From Nitrospira sp. (lineage in GTDB: Bacteria; Nitrospirota; Nitrospiria; Nitrospirales; Nitrospiraceae), in NCBI GenBank assembly GCA_005116745.1, contig SWDS01000010.1, positions 120,474-184,473 of the forward strand: a stretch of DNA of 64,000 nucleotides. Reading direction: 5' to 3'. The notes under the pieces were generated by a model, which had not been told where the DNA came from, ran no database searches, and saw nothing but the letters and a program-made list of their open reading frames with translations. Positions within the stretch are counted from its first letter, which is position 1. Each line of letters begins with the position of its first letter. Below are positions 16,363-24,605 of this stretch, piece by piece. The position numbers and the translations under genes were made by a program.

Positions 16363-16834
16363 GAGACACACTTGTTCCGTCGGTGATCGTAGACCTGGCC
16401 GCATTTCTAACGTCGTCATATGGTTTGTCAACACACTGCTAGGGGAGCGAAACGAGTCCGCTACGTCACGCTCAAATTATGTACAGATCCATTCAGCTCC
16501 ATGTTTACGTGGGATCACTGTTGTGCCTAGAAGGGTTGGGGTTTCGCCCAGTTCAGATATATGTTTCCCTCCTTTATGGTGGGTTTTCCAAAATTAAATG
16601 GCGCAATGTGGATGGTGGCTGATGAGTGATATTGAGACTAACAGGATGTCATGTATCAACTTGAAACAGATTTATGTGAATGGTTATGACTTCAGAGTAT
16701 AGGGATATCAGTACGACTACTTTACGTAGGCATACTGTAGTGTGTAGGTCTTGAATGAAGGCTGATCCATACAGCTACGTTAGGGGAAGATTCGTATATC
16801 AATGAATTATAAGGAAGTGAACGTGATCATCGGT

Positions 16835-16850
16835 TGGCGTGAGAGTTGCT
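16835..16850 (+). promoter_or_regulatory. Probable sigma-54 promoter
   Basis: TGGCGTGAGAGTTGCT matches the RpoN consensus TGGC at -24 and TTGC at -12, with GG and GC ten bases apart. Transcription would start near 16862, giving a leader of about 330 bases before the VPLPA-CTERM gene at 17193. Together with the weaker site before the first VPLPA-CTERM gene it suggests shared RpoN control of sorted surface proteins. Confidence 0.5.
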
Positions 16851-17066
16851 TTTCAAGAACCGATAAGCAACCTCGAAGGCAATATAATTAGTTTCTGATC
16901 CTAATGAGTTGAAAAAGTCTTGACATAGGTATACGAACCTCGTAATAAGGTATCCATATGTATTTCGACTATGAGATAGATGTACGTACGAGCGATATAC
17001 CTATGAAATGAAGTACATAGGTATTTGTTGTCGGACGTGGTCAAGATTCTTTAGAGGAGGGTGTTT

Positions 17067-17111
17067 ATGACTCGCCGTACGTTAGTAGAAGGATCAGCTC
17101 CCGTGCCGTAG
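17067..17111 (+). CDS. Possible 14-residue leader peptide
   Basis: ATG at 17067 follows a strong ribosome site (GAGGAGGG) and encodes MTRRTLVEGSAPVP. Downstream DNA to 17155 has overlapping inverted segments (GGATCAGCT, GATCAGCAGATCCT, AGCTGAGATCC) that could form alternative hairpins before the main start at 17193. This resembles a translation-coupled leader, but coding was not demonstrated. Confidence 0.3.
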   Translation: MTRRTLVEGSAPVP

Positions 17112-17192
17112 ATCAGCAGATCCTCCAGATTCAAAAGCTGAGATCCATATAAAGCTAGTCAAACTAAGCCATTCTTTATACAAGGAGATCGC

Positions 17193-17894
17193 ATGAGTAG
17201 AATTGTACATATCTCAAGAAGTCTCGCGTTGTTGGCCGTGTTGGTGATGTTCGGAGGTGTAGCTGTGGCTCCGGCGATGGCTGCCATAATTACCTATAAT
17301 TTTTCTGGGACTGTGAATTTTGTTGGCAACAATTTGACCCCACCGACACCCGCACCTTTTAATACCGGTGCCTTAAATAATCTGACGGGTACGATGACCG
17401 TCGACAATTCGGATGGAACCTCCGGCGGGGTAATTGGAACGTATACCATTCAGAATATCAATCTCCAAATTGGTACCTACAGCGCGACATTCGGACCAGG
17501 TGGTGGCTTGGTTACCATTCGAAATGGGAACGGTGGTGGAGCTGGGGGGGATCGATTTCTCGTAACTGCGGATGTTGATGGTCCTAATGCTGGAAACCGT
17601 GCCCCTGGAGCGTTTACGATCAACTTGCGTGGGCCGGCGAGTGGGCCGGGGAATGTTTTTACCACCGATGCCTTGCCAAACCCCGCGCCAAGTGTGTCAT
17701 CCTTCACCAATAGAAATATATTTCGTTTGCAGTTTGGAAATGGGAATGGAGACAACAGAGCAGTTCAAGGATTCTTGACTTCGCTCACAGCTGTTCCCTT
17801 ACCGCCTGCCATGATTCTGTTTGGTGTAGGCCTTGTCGCACTGATTGGGCTTGGGGCTGGGGGACTGCGCAACCTCCGATTGCCTCAGGCATAG
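17193..17894 (+). CDS. VPLPA-CTERM sorting-domain exported protein
   Basis: A 233-residue secreted protein, clearly related in design to the one at 15302. It has a signal peptide (LALLAVLVMFGGVAVAPAMA), a Gly/Asn/Thr-rich mature region without cysteine, the sorting motif VPLPPAMILFGVGL and a basic tail LRNLRLPQA. The ends of both proteins share LGAGGLRNLR, so both are likely substrates of the same exosortase at 18204. ATG at 17193 follows CAAGGAGATCGC. The mature domain has repeated strand-rich segments and a GGAGGDRF stretch also seen as GGSGDRW in the first protein. Role: probably a matrix or cell-surface component exported together with the exopolysaccharide. A terminator follows. Confidence 0.9.
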   Translation: MSRIVHISRSLALLAVLVMFGGVAVAPAMAAIITYNFSGTVNFVGNNLTPPTPAPFNTGALNNLTGTMTVDNSDGTSGGVIGTYTIQNINLQIGTYSATFGPGGGLVTIRNGNGGGAGGDRFLVTADVDGPNAGNRAPGAFTINLRGPASGPGNVFTTDALPNPAPSVSSFTNRNIFRLQFGNGNGDNRAVQGFLTSLTAVPLPPAMILFGVGLVALIGLGAGGLRNLRLPQA

Positions 17895-17925
17895 TACCGT
17901 TAGCTCACTGTTGTGTCGTCGTGCA

Positions 17926-17960
17926 GGGGTTGATACCCCAGTTTCATGGGTATCAGCCCC
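17926..17960 (+). terminator. Hairpin terminator after VPLPA-CTERM gene
   Basis: GGGGTTGATACCC (17926-17938) pairs with GGGTATCAGCCCC (17948-17960), followed shortly by TTCATTTT. It lies 31 bases after the stop and separates this gene from the exosortase. The remainder of the 17895-18203 gap holds no gene. Confidence 0.7.
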
Positions 17961-18203
17961 GGTTCATTTTGATGGACCTATTCGATATAGATACCATTTC
18001 AAGACCGGCAACACATCGGCTGAGCTTATGGGGAGAGTAGTTGCCCGCATGGTCGGTACGTGCCCAACAGAATGACAAGCCTGATACACAAGCTATCCTT
18101 GTCGGTTATATAAAGTTTGTTTGCCTGACTGGTTTCCAGCGTTAAAGTGTTCATTGCAAGTTCCGCAGTTCCTCGTTACCCAATCGTTTTTAAAAAGGCC
18201 TCG

Positions 18204-19775
18204 ATGAGTCACAGGCTTCTTGTTAGCTTGAGTATGCTCGTCACTGCGGCCTTATTGGGCTACCTGTACAGTGACAGTCTCGTCTTTCTCTTCAACCGAT
18301 GGATCGGAAACGAAGACTATAGTCATGGAGTGCTTGTTCCGGTGGTCTCCCTGTTTTTAGCCTGGCAGGCCAGGCATCGGATTGCCGCAGCCGGCATTGA
18401 AAGCTCCTGGTGGGGATTGGCGGTGGTCTCGGTGGGACTCTTGCTGTATGGAGTGGGCGAACTGGCCACCTTGTTTGTTGTGCATCACATTTCCCTCTGG
18501 ATCGTGATCGTCGGACTAGTGATCGGCGCGATCGGTATTCGAGCGGCGCGAGAGATCATGTTTCCGCTGGGCTATCTGCTGATCGCTATACCACTGCCGA
18601 ATTTTCTCTATGCAGGCCTCTCCAGCAAGCTTCAGCTGTGGTCCTCAGCCTTAGGGGTCGGGTGTCTGCAGCTGATAGGGGTGACGGCATTTTTGGAAGG
18701 GAACGTCATCGACCTGGGGCCGGTGCAACTGCAAGTCGTCGAGGCTTGTAGCGGGATTCGCTATTTATTTCCCTTGAGCGCGTTGGCGCTGCTGTGTGCC
18801 TATCTGTTCAAAGACCGGATGTGGAAGCGGGTCGTCCTTGTGTTGTCTGCCATTCCGATCTCGATATTCGTCAATGGTTTCCGTATCGGCATGATCGGTG
18901 CTCTAGTCGAATGGACTGGGCAGGGGGCAGCAGAGGGATTTTCGCATCTCTTTGAGGGGGCAGTGTTGTTCATGGTGAGTCTAGGTTTGTTGGTTGTTGA
19001 GATGTGGCTGCTTGCAAAAATTCGCCCGGAGACCACGGGGGCGTTTGATGAAAGAGGCTTGAGGTGTGAGGCGAGTGTTAAGACTCTGGAGGGGGGAGGC
19101 CTCCAACCTCCAACCTCCAACAGATTGTTCCCCGGCTCCGCCTACTTCTGCAGCGTGGCGGTGCTGGTGCCGGTTGCCTTTGCGTCCACTCTCCTCGTAG
19201 AACGCGAGGAAATTGTACCCTCTCGCGCCATGTTTATCGATTTCCCAAAACAGATCGATGGGTGGGCGGGAACGTCGATGGCATTAGAAAAACAGTACAT
19301 CGATACGCTTCGGTTCGACGACTATCTGTTGGTCGAGTTTCGCTCCGACAAGGGACAGTCAGCTACGTTCTATGCGGCCTATTACCAGTCTCAACGAAAA
19401 GGCCAGTCGGTGCACTCGCCGCAAAGCTGTCTTCCCGGCGGCGGGTGGGAAATCCTTTCGATGACTGGTGTGGATGTCCCGGCGAGGAATGGGATGGGCC
19501 GGCCGCTGCACATCAACCGAGCCGTGATTCAGAAGGATCATCAAAAGCAAGTGGTGTGGTACTGGTTCAAACAGCGCGATCGGATCCTCAGTAATGAATA
19601 TTTGGTTAAATTCTATTTGTTGTGGGATGCCGTATCACGGGGACGAACCGATGGGGCGCTCATCCGCATGTCTTCAGTTGTCGGACCAGGAGATACTGAG
19701 ACAATGGTCGATCAACGGCTAGGACAGCTGGTGTCAGCCGTTGAACCGGAGTTGAATCGGTACGTGCCGGATTGA
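18204..19775 (+). CDS. xrtD: Exosortase fused to EpsI domain (XrtD-like, VPLPA-CTERM type)
   Basis: A 523-residue membrane protease/transpeptidase. The exosortase domain (about residues 1-280) has eight or so membrane segments and the three family residues: Cys in VVEACSGIRYLFPL, Arg in FVNGFRIGMIGAL and His in FSHLFEGAVLF. The C-terminal EpsI domain (DUF3485) has HSPQSCLPGGGWEI and ends near residue 523. Fusion to EpsI is the arrangement I recall for the exosortase that serves VPLPA-CTERM proteins, and two such proteins lie just upstream. ATG 18204 follows AAAAAGG; a GTG at 18147 would add 19 residues before the first membrane segment. The linker at residues 283-306 is encoded by a purine-rich dispersed repeat. 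Confidence 0.9.
   Translation: MSHRLLVSLSMLVTAALLGYLYSDSLVFLFNRWIGNEDYSHGVLVPVVSLFLAWQARHRIAAAGIESSWWGLAVVSVGLLLYGVGELATLFVVHHISLWIVIVGLVIGAIGIRAAREIMFPLGYLLIAIPLPNFLYAGLSSKLQLWSSALGVGCLQLIGVTAFLEGNVIDLGPVQLQVVEACSGIRYLFPLSALALLCAYLFKDRMWKRVVLVLSAIPISIFVNGFRIGMIGALVEWTGQGAAEGFSHLFEGAVLFMVSLGLLVVEMWLLAKIRPETTGAFDERGLRCEASVKTLEGGGLQPPTSNRLFPGSAYFCSVAVLVPVAFASTLLVEREEIVPSRAMFIDFPKQIDGWAGTSMALEKQYIDTLRFDDYLLVEFRSDKGQSATFYAAYYQSQRKGQSVHSPQSCLPGGGWEILSMTGVDVPARNGMGRPLHINRAVIQKDHQKQVVWYWFKQRDRILSNEYLVKFYLLWDAVSRGRTDGALIRMSSVVGPGDTETMVDQRLGQLVSAVEPELNRYVPD
19054..19122 (+). repeat. Purine-rich dispersed repeat inside the exosortase-EpsI linker
   Basis: GAGGCTTGAGGTGTGAGG, then GGAGGGGGGAGGCCTCCAAC and CTCCAACCTCC. 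The same vocabulary of GAGGTT/TTAGAGG/CCTCCAA words occurs in the spacer right after this gene (19780-19865), in repeats R1 and R2, and at 16068-16150. Here it is in frame and encodes a low-complexity linker with GLRCEASV and LEGGGLQPPTSN. Confidence 0.6.
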
Positions 19776-19778
19776 TGG

Positions 19779-19866
19779 GACATTGGAGGTTGGGCGTTAG
19801 AGGTTCACAGAAAAGTTGGGAGTGAGAGGCCGTTGTCTCAGGCCTCATGCCTCCAATCTCTAACGG
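19779..19866. repeat. Inverted purine-rich repeat in the xrtD downstream spacer
   Basis: TTGGAGGTTGGGCGTTAGAG near 19785 has a complementary counterpart CCTCCAATCTCTAACGG near 19850, with an inner GAGGCC...GGCCTC pair. It could fold into a long hairpin between the exosortase and the WecA-like gene. Related to the repeats at 13022, 13926 and 19054. Confidence 0.55.
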
Positions 19867-19896
19867 CCTTGCTGCCGCCTCGGGCTTTTCAAAACT

Positions 19897-21531
19897 ATGA
19901 GTACCGATCTCTATTTTAGCTGTCTGACGTCGCTCCTGATCAGTATGGCTCTGATTCCGCCCTTGCGTCTTTTCGCGGACCGCTACCGTTTCGTGGATTT
20001 GCCGGGAGGACGCAAAGTCCACCACCATGCCACTCCGAGTGTCGGGGGCATTGCCTTTGGGATCGGAGCCTTTACCAGCCTTCTTCTGTGGTGCCCCCAG
20101 AGCCAGATCAAGGTCGCGGTGCTTCTTGGCGGGTTGACCATTCTGGGATTCGGTGCGTGGGACGATCGTGTCGATCTCGGCTATAAGGTGAAACTGCTGG
20201 GCCAATTGGCTGCTGCGCTGATCATTGTCTTGATAGGGGGAATCCACTTCCAGAGTTTCCCCGGCCTATCCGACAGTAATCTGCCGTTGTGGATTGCCAC
20301 TCCGTTCACGGTGCTGTTCCTCATCGCGGTGTCGAATGCCGTGAATTTGACCGACGGTCTGGATGGGCTGGCCGGAGGACTTTCCTTTCTGACACTGTGC
20401 GGGATTGCCTATCTGGCCTTTCTCTCCCAGGACTCGATGGTCCTGTTTCTGACGGTTCCATTCATGGGAGGTGTGTTGGGATTCCTCCGCTACAATACCT
20501 ATCCGGCTCGGATATTCATGGGGGACGGAGGCAGTCAGCTTCTCGGACTCATTATGGGAGTGTTGACCATCCTCCTGACTGACTCGACCAGAGGACCCTT
20601 CAGCCCTGCCTTGGCGCTTTTTCTCTTGGGGTTGCCGTTTCTTGATACCCTTGGGGTGGCCGGGCAACGGCTGGCGGAAGGACGGTCGCCATTTGTCGGA
20701 GACCGCAGCCATATTCACCACAAGCTGATGAAGGTCGGCCTGTCCCACTACGAGGCGGTCACGGCCATTTATGTGGTGCAAATCGGGATGGTGGGCATCG
20801 CCTATTGGCTTCGCTGGCAGTCCGATCTGTTGATTCTTGCGCTCTATTTCGTGATTGCGGGATCGGTGTTGGCGGGTTTTATTGCAGCCGGACGAGGACT
20901 GTTCCCCGATCCTCCTTCAGAAGCTGACAGAGTGCGATCGAGTGTGACCGGTCGGCACTCTCTGGACGGTCGATGGCTCAGCCATATTCCCATGCAATGC
21001 CTTGGTGTGGCGATTCCCTTGTTTCTCATCGTCCAGGTCTTTCTTCCGTCCGATGTCCCCAGTGATGTGGGATATCTCTCTCTCGCTCTCTTCGGGGTGG
21101 TGTTACTCGGACTCAGCCTGTCGTCTCGGATCGTGCCCTACTTTGTGCGGGGCGGACTCTACGTGGGAACGACCTTTCTGCTCTATGTCTGTGAACCTTC
21201 TCGGATCGGGACCATGCCCGCTATCGCCATGGTTCACAACATATTCTTTATTTTGGTGGCCGTCATGGTATTGTTGAATCTTCGGTTCAACGAAGAGAAT
21301 CGCTTCCAGACCACGCCACTCGATTATCTCATGGTGTTCTTGGCCATTCTGTTCCCATTTCTTCCAGGGGTGAGCGTTGATATTTCGCATATGGGTGTCT
21401 TTGCTGCGAAGCTGATCGTCCTCTTTTTTTCGTTTGAGTTGCTGCTCCATGCCTTTTCAAACCGTGTACGGCAACTTGGGCTTGTGTCGCTCTGGATCTT
21501 GTTCGGTCTCGGCATTCGAACGTTGTTGTAG
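19897..21531 (+). CDS. WecA-like polyprenyl-phosphate sugar-1-phosphate transferase
   Basis: A polytopic membrane enzyme of 544 residues of the WecA/TagO/MraY family. It would start the exopolysaccharide repeat by moving a sugar-phosphate from a UDP-sugar to undecaprenyl phosphate on the cytoplasmic face. Family motifs in order: GGRKVHHHATPSVGGIAFG (residues about 37-55), GAWDDRVDLGYKVKL, NLTDGLDGLAGG, FMGDGGSQLLG and the HIHH histidines in DRSHIHHKLM. The first 340 residues make a complete enzyme; a further 200 residues add about six membrane segments of unknown role, longer than standard WecA. It follows the exosortase gene and precedes the prsT-like gene, the order usual in exosortase-linked EPS loci. 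Confidence 0.88.
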   Translation: MSTDLYFSCLTSLLISMALIPPLRLFADRYRFVDLPGGRKVHHHATPSVGGIAFGIGAFTSLLLWCPQSQIKVAVLLGGLTILGFGAWDDRVDLGYKVKLLGQLAAALIIVLIGGIHFQSFPGLSDSNLPLWIATPFTVLFLIAVSNAVNLTDGLDGLAGGLSFLTLCGIAYLAFLSQDSMVLFLTVPFMGGVLGFLRYNTYPARIFMGDGGSQLLGLIMGVLTILLTDSTRGPFSPALALFLLGLPFLDTLGVAGQRLAEGRSPFVGDRSHIHHKLMKVGLSHYEAVTAIYVVQIGMVGIAYWLRWQSDLLILALYFVIAGSVLAGFIAAGRGLFPDPPSEADRVRSSVTGRHSLDGRWLSHIPMQCLGVAIPLFLIVQVFLPSDVPSDVGYLSLALFGVVLLGLSLSSRIVPYFVRGGLYVGTTFLLYVCEPSRIGTMPAIAMVHNIFFILVAVMVLLNLRFNEENRFQTTPLDYLMVFLAILFPFLPGVSVDISHMGVFAAKLIVLFFSFELLLHAFSNRVRQLGLVSLWILFGLGIRTLL

Positions 21532-21604
21532 GTGGATCGCGTGAGATCGAACGTGGTTGACCTGTGTACCGTGTCACGATGATGGATAAAGGTTGGGTGA
21601 TATC

Positions 21605-23989
21605 ATGATCGTTCAGATTCTCCTGGTCGTGCTCTTGACGATCATCAGTACGGCGTGCGGTGGTCCTGAGGAGAGAAAAGCCAAATACTTTTCTCTGGCA
21701 CAGGAATATCTCGAGGCCGCCAACTATCCCAAAGCACGGGTGGCGCTGAGAAATGTGTTGAAAATCGATCCCAAAGATGCGGAGGCCTACTATCTCTTCG
21801 CGCGGGTCGAGGAAAAAGAAAAAAACTGGCGCAATGCCGTGCAACTCTATCAAGAAACCATCCGGCTCGCTCCCGATCATACCGGCGCTCTGGTCACCTT
21901 GGCGAAGTACTATCTCGAAGCCCATATGGTGGAGCAAGTGAGCGAAGTCGCGGACAAGGTTCTGACCCATCACTCGCAACATCCCCAGGCTCGTGCGTTG
22001 AAGCTTGCCGCACAAGCGGTGACTGAGGCGGAAATTCCTTCTGTTGTTCCAGCGGCCGAGGCGTTGGCGGCGCAATTTCCAGCCGAGCCTGATGTGGCTA
22101 TTTTACTAGCTACCCTCTATGGGCAGCAGCATCGGTACCGGGAAGCGGAGTCGACATTACGACGGGCGCTCGAAGCCCATCCGCGGGATATGGACCTGCT
22201 CAACAATTGGAGTCTGATCCTGACTCAAGCAAAGGATGTGGCGAGCGTTGAGGCCGTCATTCGCCGGATGATCGAGGCCGAGCCTAAGTCCATGGACCAC
22301 CGGTTGAGGCTTGCCCGCTTCTATATTGAGCAGGGTTCTTATTCGAAAGCAGAGGCGGTGTTACGCGATGCCGTCGCGTTGGCACCGGAGGACGAAGAGC
22401 GCCGAATGGTATTGGCCGAGTATTTTGTGCATCGAAAGGACAATGCGTCTGCGGAACGGGTCCTGCTCGATGCCATGACGCAGATGCCACATTCGAACAA
22501 AATTCAGCTTGGCCTGGCGACGTTCTACAGGAAGAGCGGTCAGGATGAAAAGGCTCGTGGTCGCTATACCGCACTGGTTGAAGCGCATCGCGATAAGCCG
22601 GTCGGGCTCGAAGCAAAGGTCAAGCTGGCGGAAATGGAATTTCTGGCGGGCAGACCGGCCGAGGCTGAGCGGCAGGTGGAGGAGGTGTTGAAGGCGAATC
22701 CCCGATCATCCGACGGGTTGATTCTCTCCGGACGCATGGCCTTAGCCAGACGAAATGGAAAAGATGCGGTGCAGGCCTTCCGTACCGTCTTACATGATCA
22801 ACCAGAACTGGCGACGGTTCACTACCTGCTCGGCCAAGCACATCAGTTGACCGGGGAGACCAACCTTGCGAAGGAAAGCTTTGAACGAGCCGTTGCGCTC
22901 TATCCCAACCAAGTGGATGCGAAACGGTCTCTTGCCGTGCTGGAAACCAGGAGCGGCCGGTACGGTCAGGCGCGTACGCGACTCGATGAGTTGCTGAAAC
23001 AGCGCCCCGATGATCTCGACGCCCTCGACATGCTCATGACGGTGGATCTGGTGACGAAGAACTGGTCGGGAGCAGAGCAGACTCTTCAGCGGCTGCAGGC
23101 TGCCGTTAGAGAACACCCTCTGACCTACATGGCGGAAGGCCGGCTCCATCAGGCACAGGGACGAGTTGAACGAGCAGTCGCCGCATACGAGCGCGCCACA
23201 GTTTTGGCCCCGAACGATCCGGACCCCCTCCTGACCCTCGTGAAGCTGGACGTGGATCAAGGCCGTCTGAAGCAAGCCAAAGCCAGACTGGAAACGCTCA
23301 TCGACAAGCACCCTGAGCACCTATATGCCCATGGACTGCTGGGGGAGGTCTACACGATCGCCGGCGATGTCTCTCGCGCTGATGCTCACTTTGAACAGGC
23401 GACAAAGTTGAATCCGAAGTGGCTGACGCCATGGCTGGATTGGGGGAGTCTGTGGCTTGGACAGAAACGGTTCGATCAGGCAGTCCAGGTTGTAAACAAT
23501 GGACTCGTGGTCAATACTGAAAGCGAAGAGCTGTATATGCTGTTGGCGTCCGTTCGTTCGACGCAACAGGAACTCGATGGGGCGATCAGCGCCTACGAGA
23601 GCGCGTTGCGGCTCAACCCCAAAAATGTGCTGGCCGCGAACAATTTGGCGGTTCTGCTGGTCGACCATAGGGGAGACCCGCAAAGTCTTCAGAAGGCGTT
23701 TGCGTTGAGCCGCGACTTCGAGAAAGAGACTCCTCACCCGCTGTTTCTTGACACGCTTGGCTGGGTACGGTTCAAGATGGGGCAGCAGGAAGATGCCATC
23801 CGTTTGCTGAAAGATGCCGCTGCCAAGGCGCCTGAAATTGCTGTGCTGAACTATCATCTTGGGATTGCCTTCTTTCAGTCCGGGAAACGAGCTGAGGCTC
23901 GCACCTATCTATCCAAGGCGCTCAAGAGCGCTGATTCATTCGACGGACGCCGAGAGGCGGAGCAGGTGCTCGCGCAACTAAGGGGGTAA
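21605..23989 (+). CDS. prsT: PrsT-like TPR-repeat lipoprotein of the exosortase/EPS system
   Basis: A lipoprotein of 794 residues: signal peptide with lipobox LTIISTACGG (lipidated Cys near residue 18), then tetratricopeptide repeats along nearly the whole chain. Typical units are KARVALRNVLKIDPKDAEAY, YREAESTLRRALEAHPRDMD and GAISAYESALRLNPKNVLAA. This size and placement fit the PEP-CTERM system TPR lipoprotein PrsT, thought to be a periplasmic scaffold in polymer assembly or export. ATG 21605 is chosen because it starts the signal peptide; an in-frame TTG four codons before is less likely. It ends nine bases before the export-protein gene. Confidence 0.88.
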   Translation: MIVQILLVVLLTIISTACGGPEERKAKYFSLAQEYLEAANYPKARVALRNVLKIDPKDAEAYYLFARVEEKEKNWRNAVQLYQETIRLAPDHTGALVTLAKYYLEAHMVEQVSEVADKVLTHHSQHPQARALKLAAQAVTEAEIPSVVPAAEALAAQFPAEPDVAILLATLYGQQHRYREAESTLRRALEAHPRDMDLLNNWSLILTQAKDVASVEAVIRRMIEAEPKSMDHRLRLARFYIEQGSYSKAEAVLRDAVALAPEDEERRMVLAEYFVHRKDNASAERVLLDAMTQMPHSNKIQLGLATFYRKSGQDEKARGRYTALVEAHRDKPVGLEAKVKLAEMEFLAGRPAEAERQVEEVLKANPRSSDGLILSGRMALARRNGKDAVQAFRTVLHDQPELATVHYLLGQAHQLTGETNLAKESFERAVALYPNQVDAKRSLAVLETRSGRYGQARTRLDELLKQRPDDLDALDMLMTVDLVTKNWSGAEQTLQRLQAAVREHPLTYMAEGRLHQAQGRVERAVAAYERATVLAPNDPDPLLTLVKLDVDQGRLKQAKARLETLIDKHPEHLYAHGLLGEVYTIAGDVSRADAHFEQATKLNPKWLTPWLDWGSLWLGQKRFDQAVQVVNNGLVVNTESEELYMLLASVRSTQQELDGAISAYESALRLNPKNVLAANNLAVLLVDHRGDPQSLQKAFALSRDFEKETPHPLFLDTLGWVRFKMGQQEDAIRLLKDAAAKAPEIAVLNYHLGIAFFQSGKRAEARTYLSKALKSADSFDGRREAEQVLAQLRG

Positions 23990-23998
23990 GGATAATCT

Positions 23999-24601
23999 AT
24001 GTCTCGTTCAGTGCGAGTATTGTTGGGCGGAGGTCTGATGGCTGCTGCCGTTACGATGACGGTGATGCCTGTGCATGCAGATGAGGTGTTGCCGGCTGCG
24101 CTGGTGTCGCAGGTTGATCCTGGATACCGACTTGGTGCGGAGGATGTCTTGCTGGTGTCGGTCTGGAAGGACGAACAGCTGACGCGAGAGGTGGTTGTTC
24201 GACCAGACGGCATGTTTTCGTTTCCACTCGTTGGCGATATTCAGGCAGAGGACCGAACGGTTGAAGCCATTCGAGACGAGCTTGTGAAGCGGTTGACGAA
24301 GTATATTCCGAATGCCAACGTCTCCGTCGCCGTGACGAAGATCGTCAGTTACAAGGTGTATGTCGTGGGACGAGTCAACAAACCGGGCGAGTACCTGGTC
24401 GGCCACTATACCGACGTCCTGCAAGCACTGAGCCTTGCCGGTGGGCTCACTCCCTTTGCTGTGGAAAACGATATTAAGGTTATGCGTCGCGTGAAGGGTA
24501 CGCAACAGTCGATTCCCTTTCGCTACGGAGATCTTCGGAAGGGGAAGGACTTGGAGCAGAACATCATTCTCCAGCGCGGTGACGTGGTCATGGTGCCGTA
24601 G
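23999..24601 (+). CDS. Polysaccharide export protein (Wza/EpsA-like, periplasmic)
   Basis: A 200-residue protein with a cleavable signal peptide (LMAAAVTMTVMPVHADEV) followed by a Poly_export domain (YRLGAEDVLLVSVWKDEQL, then VRPDGMFSFPLVGDI) and one SLBB beta-grasp domain (YKVYVVGRVNKPGEYLVG). It lacks the C-terminal membrane helix and, apparently, a lipobox, so it is a short export protein that would need the barrel protein encoded next to cross the outer membrane. It ends only five bases before the ATG of that barrel protein. RBS GGGGTAAGG is present. Confidence 0.9.
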   Translation: MSRSVRVLLGGGLMAAAVTMTVMPVHADEVLPAALVSQVDPGYRLGAEDVLLVSVWKDEQLTREVVVRPDGMFSFPLVGDIQAEDRTVEAIRDELVKRLTKYIPNANVSVAVTKIVSYKVYVVGRVNKPGEYLVGHYTDVLQALSLAGGLTPFAVENDIKVMRRVKGTQQSIPFRYGDLRKGKDLEQNIILQRGDVVMVP

Positions 24602-24605
24602 GACA

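Larger units (their letters stand above)
16363..17192 (+). other. AT-rich gene-free region upstream of the second VPLPA-CTERM gene
   Basis: About 830 bases with no convincing gene on either strand. It holds a sigma-54-like site at 16835, a sigma-70-like pair TTGACA (16920-16925) and TAATAA (16943-16948) with 17-bp spacing, three copies of CATAGGTAT or its complement between 16923 and 17028, and a short leader reading frame at 17067. It looks like a long regulatory leader for the gene at 17193. Confidence 0.5.
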
